Assembly: GCA_017434455.1 (NCBI GenBank)
Contig: JAFRFG010000014.1
Location: 62,001 to 126,000 of the forward strand
Length of the DNA stretch: 64,000 bases
Direction of reading: 5' to 3'
Source: Thermoguttaceae bacterium
GTDB lineage: Bacteria; Planctomycetota; Planctomycetia; Pirellulales; Thermoguttaceae
In this document: in pieces, positions 36,429 to 44,097 of the stretch
Numbering within the stretch: position 1 is the stretch's first letter
Layout: every line of letters starts with the position of its first letter
Position numbers and translations under genes: made by a program
The notes under the pieces: generated by a model
Databases searched by the model: none
What the model saw: only the letters and a program-made list of their open reading frames with translations
What the model was told of the DNA's origin: nothing

Positions 36429-36651
36429 GCCGGCAGGGCCGGCTGCCAATATTCCCTTGGTTATTTTACGCAGTCGTTCGCGCCGACCGGTTGCACCGGC
36501 TGGCAATATTCCCCTAGTTATTCTACGCAGCCGTTCGCGCCGCTGGCGCTCATACTATCTGAGCCGCAACGCGGCGAACGGCTGCCCCGAGAATTTTTCA
36601 AGGGCATATCGCCCGCCGCGGCTCGCGGCCGGCCGCCGGGGCTCCCGGCCG
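36429..36651. repeat. REP-like element R array in a 5' leader
   Basis: This holds about two R units. It begins with GCCGGC-AGG-GCCGGC (36429-36443). The clearest unit folds as a three-way junction: an outer stem GCAGCCGTTC with GAACGGCTGC (36527-36536 and 36576-36585), an inner hairpin GCGCC-GCT-GGCGC (36537-36549), and a second inner hairpin GCCGC-AAC-GCGGC (36563-36575). It ends with GCCGGGAGC-type palindromes. Confidence 0.75.
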
Positions 36652-36664
36652 CGCGTGTGCCTGT

Positions 36665-36693
36665 ATTATAGCGTGAACGCCCCGGCGCTGAAA
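36665..36693 (-). promoter_or_regulatory. Candidate promoter for the flavoprotein gene
   Basis: TATAAT (36670-36665 on the minus strand) has a poor -35 (TTTCAG) 17 bp upstream. If used, the transcript would carry the whole R array as a leader of about 250 bases. Confidence 0.45.
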
Positions 36694-36764
36694 CAAATCA
36701 GCCGCCTCGGCGCGAGGAACGGCATTAAACGCGTCCCGAGCGGTGTACCGCTTCGCCCGCTGTT

Positions 36765-37445
36765 TTACCGTTTCCTGTATTCATAGGTCAGAAAGCCATC
36801 GGTATCGGCCGGTTTCATCCCCGCGTTTTCAAGGACCTGTCCCGTCTCGATATCCTCCGCGGCGCGCCGCGCGGTCACAAGGGGTATTCCCTCGTTTTCC
36901 GTCAGATACTCGAGAACCTTTCTCAGGGCTTCCTCCGCGTAACCGCGGCCCCGCCACGCCCGCACGACCGCGAAGCCGATCTCGAGGCGATCGTCCCCCC
37001 GGTCACAGGCGCTGATCGTCCCGATCACGATATCCTCAGCGTCGATCACCCACAGATAGAAACGCTCCTCGCCGTAACGGCCGATCGATCGGCGCACGGT
37101 CTCCCGGGCCGACTCCAGGGTCGAGAAGGGATTCTCCTTCCGGCGGCACAGTATTGCCGGATCCGATCCCAGACCTTGATACAAAAGCGGCGCGTCTTCC
37201 GGGCGGCATCGGCGCAGAATAAGCCGATCGGTCCATAACTCGGCCGTGCCGTGAGGCGTGATCTCCTCGACCGAGGCGATCTGCGAGCGGTAGACAAGAA
37301 CGTCCTCGATGAAAAGACCGTCTTCGTCCCCGCCGTACTCGTGCGCTAAAAACTCGCGGCCGCCGTAGGCCGCGAGCCCTGTAAAGGTATTTCCGTCCGT
37401 ATCGGTAACGCGGACATGTTTTTGATCGTATTTCGACAGATCCAC
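36765..37445 (-). CDS. LSM-like domain fused to GNAT acetyltransferase
   Basis: Translation starts at GTG (37445) after GGAGGAAAG. The first 62 residues (MDLSKYDQKHVRVTDTDGNT, ending ASVEEI) resemble short LSM/Sm-like proteins found alone in Firmicutes and related groups. Residues 70-226 form a RimJ/RimL-type GNAT: TDRLILRRCRPEDAPLLYQG, the acetyl-CoA loop VVRAWRGRGYAEEAL, and a C-terminal VLENAGMKPADTDGFLTYEY. GNATs transfer acetyl to amines of proteins or small molecules. The fusion may target the enzyme to RNA or may simply join two adjacent genes. No frameshift is needed. The substrate is unknown. Confidence 0.82.
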   Translation of the reverse strand: MDLSKYDQKHVRVTDTDGNTFTGLAAYGGREFLAHEYGGDEDGLFIEDVLVYRSQIASVEEITPHGTAELWTDRLILRRCRPEDAPLLYQGLGSDPAILCRRKENPFSTLESARETVRRSIGRYGEERFYLWVIDAEDIVIGTISACDRGDDRLEIGFAVVRAWRGRGYAEEALRKVLEYLTENEGIPLVTARRAAEDIETGQVLENAGMKPADTDGFLTYEYRKR

Positions 37446-37460
37446 CTCTTTCCTCCAAGC

Positions 37461-37834
37461 GCAGCGGCCGGGAGCCCCGGCAGGCGGCCGCGAGCCGCGG
37501 CGGGCACTTTTCCCTTGGTCATTCTGCGCAGCCGTTCGCGCCGTTGGCGCTCATACCATCTGAGGCCCAACGGGCCGAACGGCTGGCCGGCAGCGCCGGC
37601 GGGCACTTTTCCCTTGGTTATTCTGCGCAGCCGTTCACGCCGATGGCGCTCATACCATCTGAGGCAGTGCCCGCAGCACTGCCGAACGGCTGGCCGGCAG
37701 CGCCGGCGGGCACTTTTCCCTTGGTTATTCTGCGCAGCCGTTCGCACCGTTGGCGCTCATACCATCCGAGGCCCAACGGGCCGAACGGCTGCCCCCATAG
37801 AGCCATGGGCATATCGCCCGCCGGTGCTACCGGC
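37461..37834. repeat. REP-like element R array, three tandem units
   Basis: Three near-complete R units of about 100-120 bp lie head to tail. Hairpins include GCCGGC-AGC-GCCGGC twice, GGCCC-AAC-GGGCC (37564-37576), arms GGCAGTGC and GCACTGCC (37663-37683), and the terminal GCCGGT-GCT-ACCGGC (37820-37834). The last hairpin contains the stop codon of the next gene in its loop. The whole 380-bp gap consists of this array. Confidence 0.8.
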
Positions 37835-38705
37835 CGCGTTCGTAGAGTTCTTTAATCCCGGTACCTGCCCAGGTCTGCAGTCTCTCGCACAATATCATCG
37901 GGGTGAACCGGTTCTTCCGCATCAGCCGAGAATCGGTAAACTCCCTCATCAGGTTACAGCGCACGCCGTCGCAAACACGGGCGATAACTAAATCATACTC
38001 CTCCAAACTCCCGCACTCGGGATACGCCTCGAAAATCGTCTTGCCGAGCAGAAGACCGGCGCCGCGGGTAACCTGTTTGAGATCGTCGTCTTGCGTATCG
38101 GCCGAACCGGTCGATTCGAGGGAATCGAGGATCAGCATATCGGCGAACTTTTGCTCATCGACCCGGGCCGGGTCGTACGGGCAGCGCTCCTCCAATTCGG
38201 CCATGCGCTGATTTTTCTGTTTCTCTTCCTCGGGAGCCCGGGCGATGGTCAGAAAACCCTCGCGCTCCTGCGGAGAAAGATGGGCCGATTCGCCGTAGAC
38301 GGGGCGATACGACGCGAGCCACGCCCAGCAGAACCCCATCATCACCGAACACATCGACGCCAGGTAGATGCGGGGATTCTCCCACCCATTGGGCGACGGA
38401 TCCGTGAAACGCCGGCCCTCGATCGGATCGGGGGTAGTGATTCTCTTTTCCAGAGCTTTTAGCAATCGCAGAATCAGATTGAGAAGATTCTTGAACTCGA
38501 AATAAAATACCTCACTGTGCGGGCAGGGGGCCTCCATCCACGCCTTGGCCATATCCACCACGACACCGCCGGCTTCGTTTTCCGTTATTTCCGACGGAGA
38601 AATCTCCGCGAGCCGGTCGACGTAGGGTGTGACGTCAAACGCCTCGAACGCCGCCTCTTGGACGGTCTTTTCTTCTTCGGTGAGATGTTTCGGCTTGTTT
38701 GTCAT
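37827..38705 (-). CDS. Tandem unknown family, member 1
   Basis: I do not recognise this family, which has six adjacent members (37.8-45 kb). This 292-residue copy starts at the ATG at 38705 (MTNKPKHLTEEE) with AAAGG upstream. Shared blocks, in order, are LTEEE, EAFDV-x-PY-x-DRL, AWMEAPCPHSE, WLASYRPVYGE, ERCPYDPARVDEQKFADMLI, IFEAYPECGSLEEY and RVCDGVRCNLMREFTDSRLM. It has no signal peptide or membrane segment. The second Cys of SYRPC is Val here. Its TAG stop sits in the loop of an R hairpin. It lies 107 bp after member 2 and shows no promoter of its own, so the two may be cotranscribed. Confidence 0.72.
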   Translation of the reverse strand: MTNKPKHLTEEEKTVQEAAFEAFDVTPYVDRLAEISPSEITENEAGGVVVDMAKAWMEAPCPHSEVFYFEFKNLLNLILRLLKALEKRITTPDPIEGRRFTDPSPNGWENPRIYLASMCSVMMGFCWAWLASYRPVYGESAHLSPQEREGFLTIARAPEEEKQKNQRMAELEERCPYDPARVDEQKFADMLILDSLESTGSADTQDDDLKQVTRGAGLLLGKTIFEAYPECGSLEEYDLVIARVCDGVRCNLMREFTDSRLMRKNRFTPMILCERLQTWAGTGIKELYERGR

Positions 38706-38812
38706 GATTGCTGCCTTTCGCTGGTACTCGAACCGGCCGCGCGGCCGTGAAAGCGCGGCGCCGGCGGCACTTGACCGGGGTATGGGGCTGTCCTCCAGCC
38801 GATGGGGGGATA

Positions 38813-39700
38813 TCACGGCGGGCCGTCTTCGCCGCGGTTCTCCCGAAGAGATTGGATCTCGATTTCCGCGTACCACCGCAGATCCTCGTACAGATCCCTC
38901 GGAGTAAACCGGGACAGCCGCGTCAGCTTAGAATCACCGAAATCCCCCATCAGAATGTTCCGCACGCCGTCGCAGATACACGAGACGACAACATGGTACT
39001 CATCCTTACCGCGGCACTCGGGATACGCCTCGAAAACCGCCCTGCCCAGCCGAACACCGGCGCGGCGGGCAATATCTTCGGAATCGACGCGGGCGGAATC
39101 CTCGGGATCCGAGAACAGGATATTGGCAGTGGAATCGAGGATCAGCAGTTCGGCGATTTCCTTTTCATCGATTCTGGACGGATCATAGGGACTGTTCTTC
39201 CACAGCTTAAGCCACCGTTCATATTCACCGCCGCGGGGGAGACCTTCCCAGAATTCCAGCAGTAAAACATTCTTGGAATCGGGGTAACACGGGCTGTACG
39301 ACAGAAGCCACCCATCGGCGAAATCGACCATCATCGATCTGAGCGGGGAATCGTTCTTGTCCTTGTTGTCGGGATTAAAACGATAACTCTCATCGATACG
39401 GCGCTCGATCTCGATCAGCTTCTGTGTGCCGATTGTCTTTTCCAGCTCATCCGTCAAACGGTGTATCAAACCAATGACGCGGCAAAACTCATCAAAATAA
39501 TCCTCACCGTGGGGGCAAGGTGTCGCCATCCACGCCTCGGTCAGATCGACCGCGATGCCGCCGATGTCGTTATTTTCCCAGGAAGCCGAAAGAACCCCCG
39601 CGAGCCGGTCGAGATACGGCTTGAGGTCAAACGCCGACTCCGCCGCCATTTGAGCGGAGTATTCTTCCGCGGTGAGCTGTTTTTTCGGCTTGTCCTTCAT
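38813..39700 (-). CDS. Tandem unknown family, member 2
   Basis: This 295-residue member starts at an ATG with GGAG about 10 nt upstream. It follows the family pattern: FDLKPYLDRLAG, IGGIAVDLTEAWMATPCPHGE, LLSYSPCYPD, SPYDPSRIDEKEIAELLILD, FEAYPECRGKDEY and CICDGVRNILMGDFGDSKL. The normally conserved Cys of NCPYDP is Ser, and the block between SYSPC and SPYDP is shorter and differs in sequence, so it is one of the more diverged copies. Unlike most members, its stop does not fall in an R hairpin. The function is unknown. Confidence 0.72.
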   Translation of the reverse strand: MKDKPKKQLTAEEYSAQMAAESAFDLKPYLDRLAGVLSASWENNDIGGIAVDLTEAWMATPCPHGEDYFDEFCRVIGLIHRLTDELEKTIGTQKLIEIERRIDESYRFNPDNKDKNDSPLRSMMVDFADGWLLSYSPCYPDSKNVLLLEFWEGLPRGGEYERWLKLWKNSPYDPSRIDEKEIAELLILDSTANILFSDPEDSARVDSEDIARRAGVRLGRAVFEAYPECRGKDEYHVVVSCICDGVRNILMGDFGDSKLTRLSRFTPRDLYEDLRWYAEIEIQSLRENRGEDGPP

Positions 39701-39816
39701 CTCGGTACTCCTTCTCGGGCGGGGAACGGCCCGGTGAAAAACTCCCTATTACCATAGTACACCTCCTTTGTCTTTTTGTTTACAAAGAGAGAAGGAAATT
39801 TTTCCGGTTTTTACCC

Positions 39817-39970
39817 CCAACCGGGCAGCAGAAGTCACACTCGGGGATTTTTCGCGCCGGGGGAGCCAAGCGCGGCGAGGGAAGAAAAGGCGTGTTTGAC
39901 GCGGGAAAACAAGGGAGACGACGTGTTCTTCCGCCTTCCAAGGGAAACGCGGCGGGGGTGGATAAACACC
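39817..39970. repeat. Element B, copy 3 (diverged)
   Basis: A weaker match to B: GGGCAGCAGAAGTCACACTC in place of the inverted repeat, then GTGTTTGACGCGGGAAAACA and GGGGGTGGATAAACACC. It lies upstream of member 2, as the other copies lie upstream of genes. Confidence 0.55.
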
Positions 39971-40004
39971 GGCCGCGGCCCCGGGGGAAATTTTTGAAGA
40001 AAAT

Positions 40005-40209
40005 GATCCCGGCGCCAACCGGCGCGGCAATTTCCCCTTGGTTATTGTGCGCAGTCGGCGCGCGCCGCTGGCGCTCATACCATCTGAAGCCCAACGGGCC
40101 GAACGGCTGCCCCGGAAGGGCGAAGGGCATAGTGGCCGCCGGGGCTCCCGGCCCGAACGGCTGCCGTCGCATTTTTCTAGGGAATAGTGCCCGCCGGGGC
40201 TCCCGGCTG
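40005..40209. repeat. REP-like element R array
   Basis: Two R units, including a three-way-junction unit with AGCCC-AAC-GGGCC near 40086 and two GCCGGG-type hairpins. The end of member 3 reads in frame into this array. Confidence 0.75.
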
Positions 40210-41142
40210 GCAGAGATCGTCAATCGATCTGGCGAACCAATAATTCGGGAGTTCGCTCAGTTCCATCGGAGACATATTCATAGTCCGCATCCGCCGCGAG
40301 TTGGGGAATTTTTTCATAAGGTGAATGAGCACCCCGTTACAGGTACACTTAGCGACGCACTTATACTCTTCCGGGCTCCCGCACTCGGGGTAGGCATCGA
40401 AAATCACCTGGCCCAGCCAATCCGAGAGATGAACTCCGGGAACCGGTTCCGTCGGATGGGGGTGATCGAGGTAAAAGTCCAGCAGGAGGTCGGCGACTTT
40501 CCGTTCGTCGACCCTGGCCGGATCGTACGGGCAGTTCATTTCCAGCTCAATGGCGCGGCGTTCCCGCTGCTTTTCTTCTTCGGAACGAGACGAGCTCTCC
40601 AGACGGCGCAGACGCTCCGCCGGGGGAATGGGGGAGGACCTGCGATAGCAGACGCGGTACGACGGGAGCCACGCCTCGGCATAGGTTCTCATCAGCGTAT
40701 ACTGCCGCGAAGGGATATAATTCTTCGAAAACAGCGGCGCGAGCGGATCTTCCTGATCGCTGCCGCGTATGAGACGGTAGACGCGTTCAACGAGGGAAGG
40801 AGTGTCAAAGCCGAAGAGCTTATAGAGATCTCCATTCCTGAAGCGGCGATATTTACCGGGGACGTAGGACAATCCCCACGACTCCAACTCCTGCGTCAGA
40901 CGCAGGAGCAGACTATTGATATACCTGATCTCGAAATGATAATTCGAGCTGTGCGGGCAGGGAACCGCCATCCACGCCCTGGCCAGATCGATCGCGACGC
41001 CGCCGACTTCGTTATCGCCCGATGAATTCGAGATAATGCGAGCCATCGGGTTGAGATAGGGATAGACGTCAAACGCGTCCCACGCCGCGGCCTGATCGAG
41101 GCGTTCTTCCGCGGTAAGTCTCTTTTTCATTTTGACTCTCAT
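40177..41142 (-). CDS. Tandem unknown family, member 3, ending in repeat sequence
   Basis: The ATG at 41142 has GGGAG 8 nt upstream and gives 321 residues, the longest member. Family blocks are present: EAF-like DAFDVYPYLNPMAR, VGGVAIDLARAWMAVPCPHSS, LPSYRVCYRR, MNCPYDPARVDERKVADLLL, IFDAYPECGSPEEY and CTCNGVLIHLMKKFPNSRRM. A 30-40-residue insertion in the middle (KYRRFRNGDLYKLFGFDTP) is private to this copy. The last residues, QPGAPAGTIP, are translated from an R element, so the original stop has been lost or displaced. The function is unknown. Confidence 0.7.
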   Translation of the reverse strand: MRVKMKKRLTAEERLDQAAAWDAFDVYPYLNPMARIISNSSGDNEVGGVAIDLARAWMAVPCPHSSNYHFEIRYINSLLLRLTQELESWGLSYVPGKYRRFRNGDLYKLFGFDTPSLVERVYRLIRGSDQEDPLAPLFSKNYIPSRQYTLMRTYAEAWLPSYRVCYRRSSPIPPAERLRRLESSSRSEEEKQRERRAIELEMNCPYDPARVDERKVADLLLDFYLDHPHPTEPVPGVHLSDWLGQVIFDAYPECGSPEEYKCVAKCTCNGVLIHLMKKFPNSRRMRTMNMSPMELSELPNYWFARSIDDLCQPGAPAGTIP

Positions 41143-41220
41143 CCCAAATACTCCCTTCTCCGGCGGGGCACGGCTCGGCAAAAAACCCCCGCACTACCTA
41201 TACTAGTGCCGATTTCGTTT

Positions 41221-41340
41221 CTTAAAGGAAATTTCTTCGGGATTTTTTTCGGCGCCGGGGGAGCCGAGCCCGCTCAAGGGGGAAAAAGGCGCGTTTAACG
41301 CCGAAAAACAAGGGGGATGAGGCGTTTTTGCCACGGCTCT
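41221..41340. repeat. Element B, copy 4 (partial)
   Basis: Only the central B part is seen: CGCCGGGGGAGCCGAGC, GGCGCGTTTAACGCCGAAAA and ACAAGGGGGATGAGGCGTTT. The inverted-repeat end near member 3 is missing. Confidence 0.5.
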
Positions 41341-41386
41341 TGGAGAAAGGGGGGCCGCCCCTCCCCTTTCTGAGGCACAACGTGCC

Positions 41387-41680
41387 GAACGGCTGCCCCG
41401 GAAAGGCCAAGGGCATACCGCCCGCCGGGGCTCCCGGCCCGAACGACTGCCCCGGAAAGGCCAAGGGCATACCGCCCGCCGGGGCTCCCGGCCCGAACGG
41501 CTGCCCCGGAAAGGCCAAGGGCATACCGCCCGCCGGGGCTCCCGGCCCGAACGACTGCCCCGAGAATTTTTCAGGGGAATAGTGCCCGCCGCGGCTCGCT
41601 GCCGCCCGCCGGGGCTCCCGGCCCGAACGACTGCCCCGAGAATTTTTCAGGGGAATAGTGCCCGCCGCGGCTCGCGGCTA
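41387..41680. repeat. Tandem 54-bp R half-units
   Basis: Three exact-length 54-bp units start at 41387, 41441 and 41495, each opening GAACGRCTGCCCCGG and closing with GCCGGGGCTCCCGGCCC. Two longer variants follow from 41549 and 41625 with GAGAATTTTTCAGGGGAATA. No unique spacers separate the units. The end abuts the stop codon of member 4. Confidence 0.8.
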
Positions 41681-42526
41681 GCCGCCGCGATCACAGAGTT
41701 CTTTAACCCCGATCTCCGTCCAGTGCCGCAGTTCCCGGTACAGATCCATCGGGGCGAACCGATCATGGCGTATCAGATTCGAATCGGCGAACTCCCTCAT
41801 CAGGTTACAGCGCACGCCGTCGCAAACGCGGGCGATCACACAACAATACTCCTCTTCATTGCGGCACTCGGGGTACGCCTCGAAAACCGTCTTGCCCAGC
41901 AGAAGACCGACCTCGCGGGCAACCTCTTCGGGATCATTGTTGGCCGAACCGAGGGAATCGAGGATCAGCATATCGGTAAATTTCTGTTCATCGATTCTGG
42001 CCGGATCGTACGGGCAGTTCTTTTCCAGCTCAATGGCGTGACGTTCCCGCTGCTTTTTCTCCTCAGAAAGGGTGGAATCCTCCAGCATACGCTCACGTTC
42101 CTGAAGGGAATAATTCTGAGACTCGCGATAGCACGGGCGATACGACTCGAGCCACGGAAAGCAATAACAACTCATGAACATGTGCAGATCGCGATCAAAG
42201 TCCGATATACTGCAATCGGGAAAGATGGAGGACTGAATCTCGATCAGCGCTTGGGTGCCGATTCTCTCTTCCAGACCATCTATCAAACGCGTGATCAAAC
42301 GCGCAAAAAGGATAAGCTGCCCATAATAATTCTCGTCGTGCGGGCAATCAACCGCCATCCACGCCTTGACCATATCGACCGCGGCACTGCCGATATCATT
42401 TTTTTCCCACGAGCCGGAACAAATCTTAACGAGCCGGTCGACATACGGCTTGACGTCAAACGACGCGCACGCCGCCTCTTCGGCGGCAAATTCTTCCTCG
42501 GAAAAATCTTCAGGCCGGTTTTCCAT
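41678..42526 (-). CDS. Tandem unknown family, member 4
   Basis: This 282-residue copy is close to the family consensus: ACASFDVKPYVDRLVKI, IGSAAVDMVKAWMAVDCPHDEN, WLESYRPCYRE, KNCPYDPARIDEQKFTDMLILDSLGS, VFEAYPECRNEEEYCCVIARVCDGV and NLMREFADSNLIRHDRFAPMDL. Six Cys positions are shared with members 5 and 6. Its TAG stop is fused to the R array (GGCTAGCCGCGAGCCGCGGC). A promoter (TTGAGA-N16-TATAAT) and element B lie upstream. No domain outside this family is suggested by the sequence. Confidence 0.72.
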   Translation of the reverse strand: MENRPEDFSEEEFAAEEAACASFDVKPYVDRLVKICSGSWEKNDIGSAAVDMVKAWMAVDCPHDENYYGQLILFARLITRLIDGLEERIGTQALIEIQSSIFPDCSISDFDRDLHMFMSCYCFPWLESYRPCYRESQNYSLQERERMLEDSTLSEEKKQRERHAIELEKNCPYDPARIDEQKFTDMLILDSLGSANNDPEEVAREVGLLLGKTVFEAYPECRNEEEYCCVIARVCDGVRCNLMREFADSNLIRHDRFAPMDLYRELRHWTEIGVKELCDRGG

Positions 42527-42606
42527 TCGATTGCCTTTCGCTTGTATTCGGACAGATTGCGCGCCGCGAAAGCGCGGCCGGGAGACGGTTTTTCCTTCCC
42601 ATCTGA

Positions 42607-42634
42607 ATTATAGTGCCGCCGGTTCGATTCTCAA
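42607..42634 (-). promoter_or_regulatory. Promoter of family member 4
   Basis: TTGAGA (42634-42629), a 16-bp spacer and TATAAT (42612-42607), about 80 bases before the start codon. The B repeat lies 61 bases upstream of the -35. Confidence 0.72.
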
Positions 42635-42690
42635 CAAAAGATCCGATAATATTTCGCCCGGTACTCCGGAAATACGGCGGTTTACCCCCA

Positions 42691-42840
42691 GGTTGGACAG
42701 CATGTGTCACAACCGGGGGTTTCCGTGCCGGAGGAACCGAGCGCGCTCAAGGGAAGAAAAGGCGCGTTTAACGCCGGAAAACACGGGGTTCGGCGTGATT
42801 TTTACCCCCAATAGATGGCCCGGCTGGGGTGGACAAAGTT
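42691..42840. repeat. Element B, copy 5
   Basis: GGTTGGACAGCATGTGTCAC opens the copy; the inverted repeat has one mismatch. GCGCGTTTAACGCCGGAAAA and CTGGGGTGGACAAAGTT follow. It lies upstream of member 4 and is closest in sequence to copy 6. Confidence 0.7.
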
Positions 42841-42900
42841 AGCGGCAGACCGACTTGAAGGATTTACCGCTGCGCGCCGATCTTGGCGGCCCCTCCCCTT

Positions 42901-42990
42901 TCTGAGGCACAACGTGCCGAACGGCTGCCCCGGAAGGGCGAAGGGCATACCGCCCGCCGCGGCTCGCGGCCGCCCGCCGGGGCTCCCGGC
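42901..42990. repeat. REP-like element R
   Basis: One unit: hairpin GGCAC-AAC-GTGCC near 42905, GAACGGCTGCCCCGGAAGGG, then GCCGCGGCTCGCGGC and GCCGGGGCTCCCGGC. The TAG of member 5 follows the last hairpin without a gap (read on the minus strand, stop then hairpin). Confidence 0.78.
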
Positions 42991-43845
42991 CTAGCGGTCG
43001 CTAAGGGAGATGATTTCGACGAGAGTACGCAGCTGCAGCTCGCCGCACAGGTCCATCGGGGTATTGTTATCGATCCGCATCAGTTTCGAGTCGGCGAAGG
43101 CCCGCATCAGGATATTGCGTATCCCTTCGCAGACGCGCACGATAACGCAGCAGTACTCCTCGACGCTCCCGCATTCGGGATAGGCGTCGAAAATCTTTTG
43201 GCCGAGCCGAACGCCGACGGGACGGACAATTTCTTTGGGATCGTCGAGTTCCGAACCGAGGGATTCGAGAAAGATCAGATCGGCGAATTTCTGTTCCGAG
43301 ACTCGGGCCGGGTCGTACGGGCAGTTCTTTTCCATCTCGATCCGGCGGCGCTCCCGCTTTTTCACCTCTTCCGAGACGGGCACGCTTTCCAGGCGCTTCT
43401 CACGCTGCGAAACGGTGGGACGGCCGGGATCGCGATAGCACGGGCGATACGACACCAGCCACGCCCAGCAGAAGTCGAGCATAATCCCGATCAGGGGCGA
43501 GAGCACACAGGTGACCCCATCGTCGGGGTAATATTTTTTATCGATGGCAAGGTGGATCTGGCACCATTTGCCGTAGCCGACCTCTTTTTTCAGCATTCGC
43601 GTCAGGCGGAGGATCAGCGCCAGGATATACTTGATTTCGCGTTGAAAATCGTCGTCGTGCGGGCAGTTGGTCGCCATCCACGCCTCGGCGATATCGACCG
43701 CGATACCGCCGAGGTCGTTTTCTTTCCAGGGAGACAAAACAACCTTCCTGAGCCGCTCGAGATACGGCTCCAGATAAAACTCCTCCCACGCCTCGTGCCG
43801 GGCGAGGAGTTCCTCTTCGGTGAGTTGTTTCGGCTCGTTTTCCAT
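42991..43845 (-). CDS. Tandem unknown family, member 5
   Basis: The ATG at 43845 (MENEPKQLTEEE) gives 284 residues. Blocks: EFYLEPYLERLRKV, LGGIAVDIAEAWMATNCPHDDD, AWLVSYRPCYRD, KNCPYDPARVSEQKFADLIFLESLGSELDDPKE, IFDAYPECGSVEEYCCVIVRVCEGI and ILMRAFADSKLMRIDNNTPMDL. The order and spacing match members 4 and 6. Its TAG stop directly precedes an R hairpin. A TATAAT (43897-43892) lies about 50 bases upstream. Function unknown; the soluble, Cys/His-conserved pattern would allow metal binding but does not prove it. Confidence 0.72.
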   Translation of the reverse strand: MENEPKQLTEEELLARHEAWEEFYLEPYLERLRKVVLSPWKENDLGGIAVDIAEAWMATNCPHDDDFQREIKYILALILRLTRMLKKEVGYGKWCQIHLAIDKKYYPDDGVTCVLSPLIGIMLDFCWAWLVSYRPCYRDPGRPTVSQREKRLESVPVSEEVKKRERRRIEMEKNCPYDPARVSEQKFADLIFLESLGSELDDPKEIVRPVGVRLGQKIFDAYPECGSVEEYCCVIVRVCEGIRNILMRAFADSKLMRIDNNTPMDLCGELQLRTLVEIISLSDR

Positions 43846-43891
43846 GACCTTTGCCTTTGGGCCGCCTTGCGGGTTTTTCGCGCGTGTTCGT

Positions 43892-43919
43892 ATTATAGCG
43901 CTATTGCCCGGTGCCGGAA
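43892..43919 (-). promoter_or_regulatory. Candidate promoter of family member 5
   Basis: A perfect TATAAT (43897-43892) with a degenerate -35 (TTCCGG at 16 bp, or TTGTTC at 19 bp). No B element lies upstream; an R unit takes its place. Confidence 0.5.
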
Positions 43920-43939
43920 CAAAAGAGCCGGATCGTTTT

Positions 43940-44097
43940 CCGCCGGGCGGCGGGCCGGTTGCACCGGCGGGCAACTTTCCCTTGGTTATTTTACGCAGTC
44001 GGCACGCGCCGTTGGCGCTCATACCATCTGAGGCACAACGTGCCGAACGGCTGCCCAGGCATTTTTTAAGGGCATACCGCCCGCCGCTGCTAGCGGC
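43940..44097. repeat. REP-like element R
   Basis: A complete unit bounded by GCCGGT-TGC-ACCGGC (43954-43968) and GCCGCT-GCT-AGCGGC (44083-44097), with GGCAC-AAC-GTGCC near 44033. The final hairpin loop contains the stop codon of member 6. Confidence 0.8.

Noticed and set aside
36527..36586. Cloverleaf-like fold that might be a tRNA
   Set aside because: The three-way junction lacks T-loop and D-loop consensus, an anticodon arm of the right size and an acceptor stem with discriminator. It varies between copies as a repeat.
41387..41680. Regular 54-bp tandem repeats that could suggest a CRISPR array
   Set aside because: Adjacent units differ only by point changes and there are no unique spacers. 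No cas gene is present, and the unit is part of the R element.
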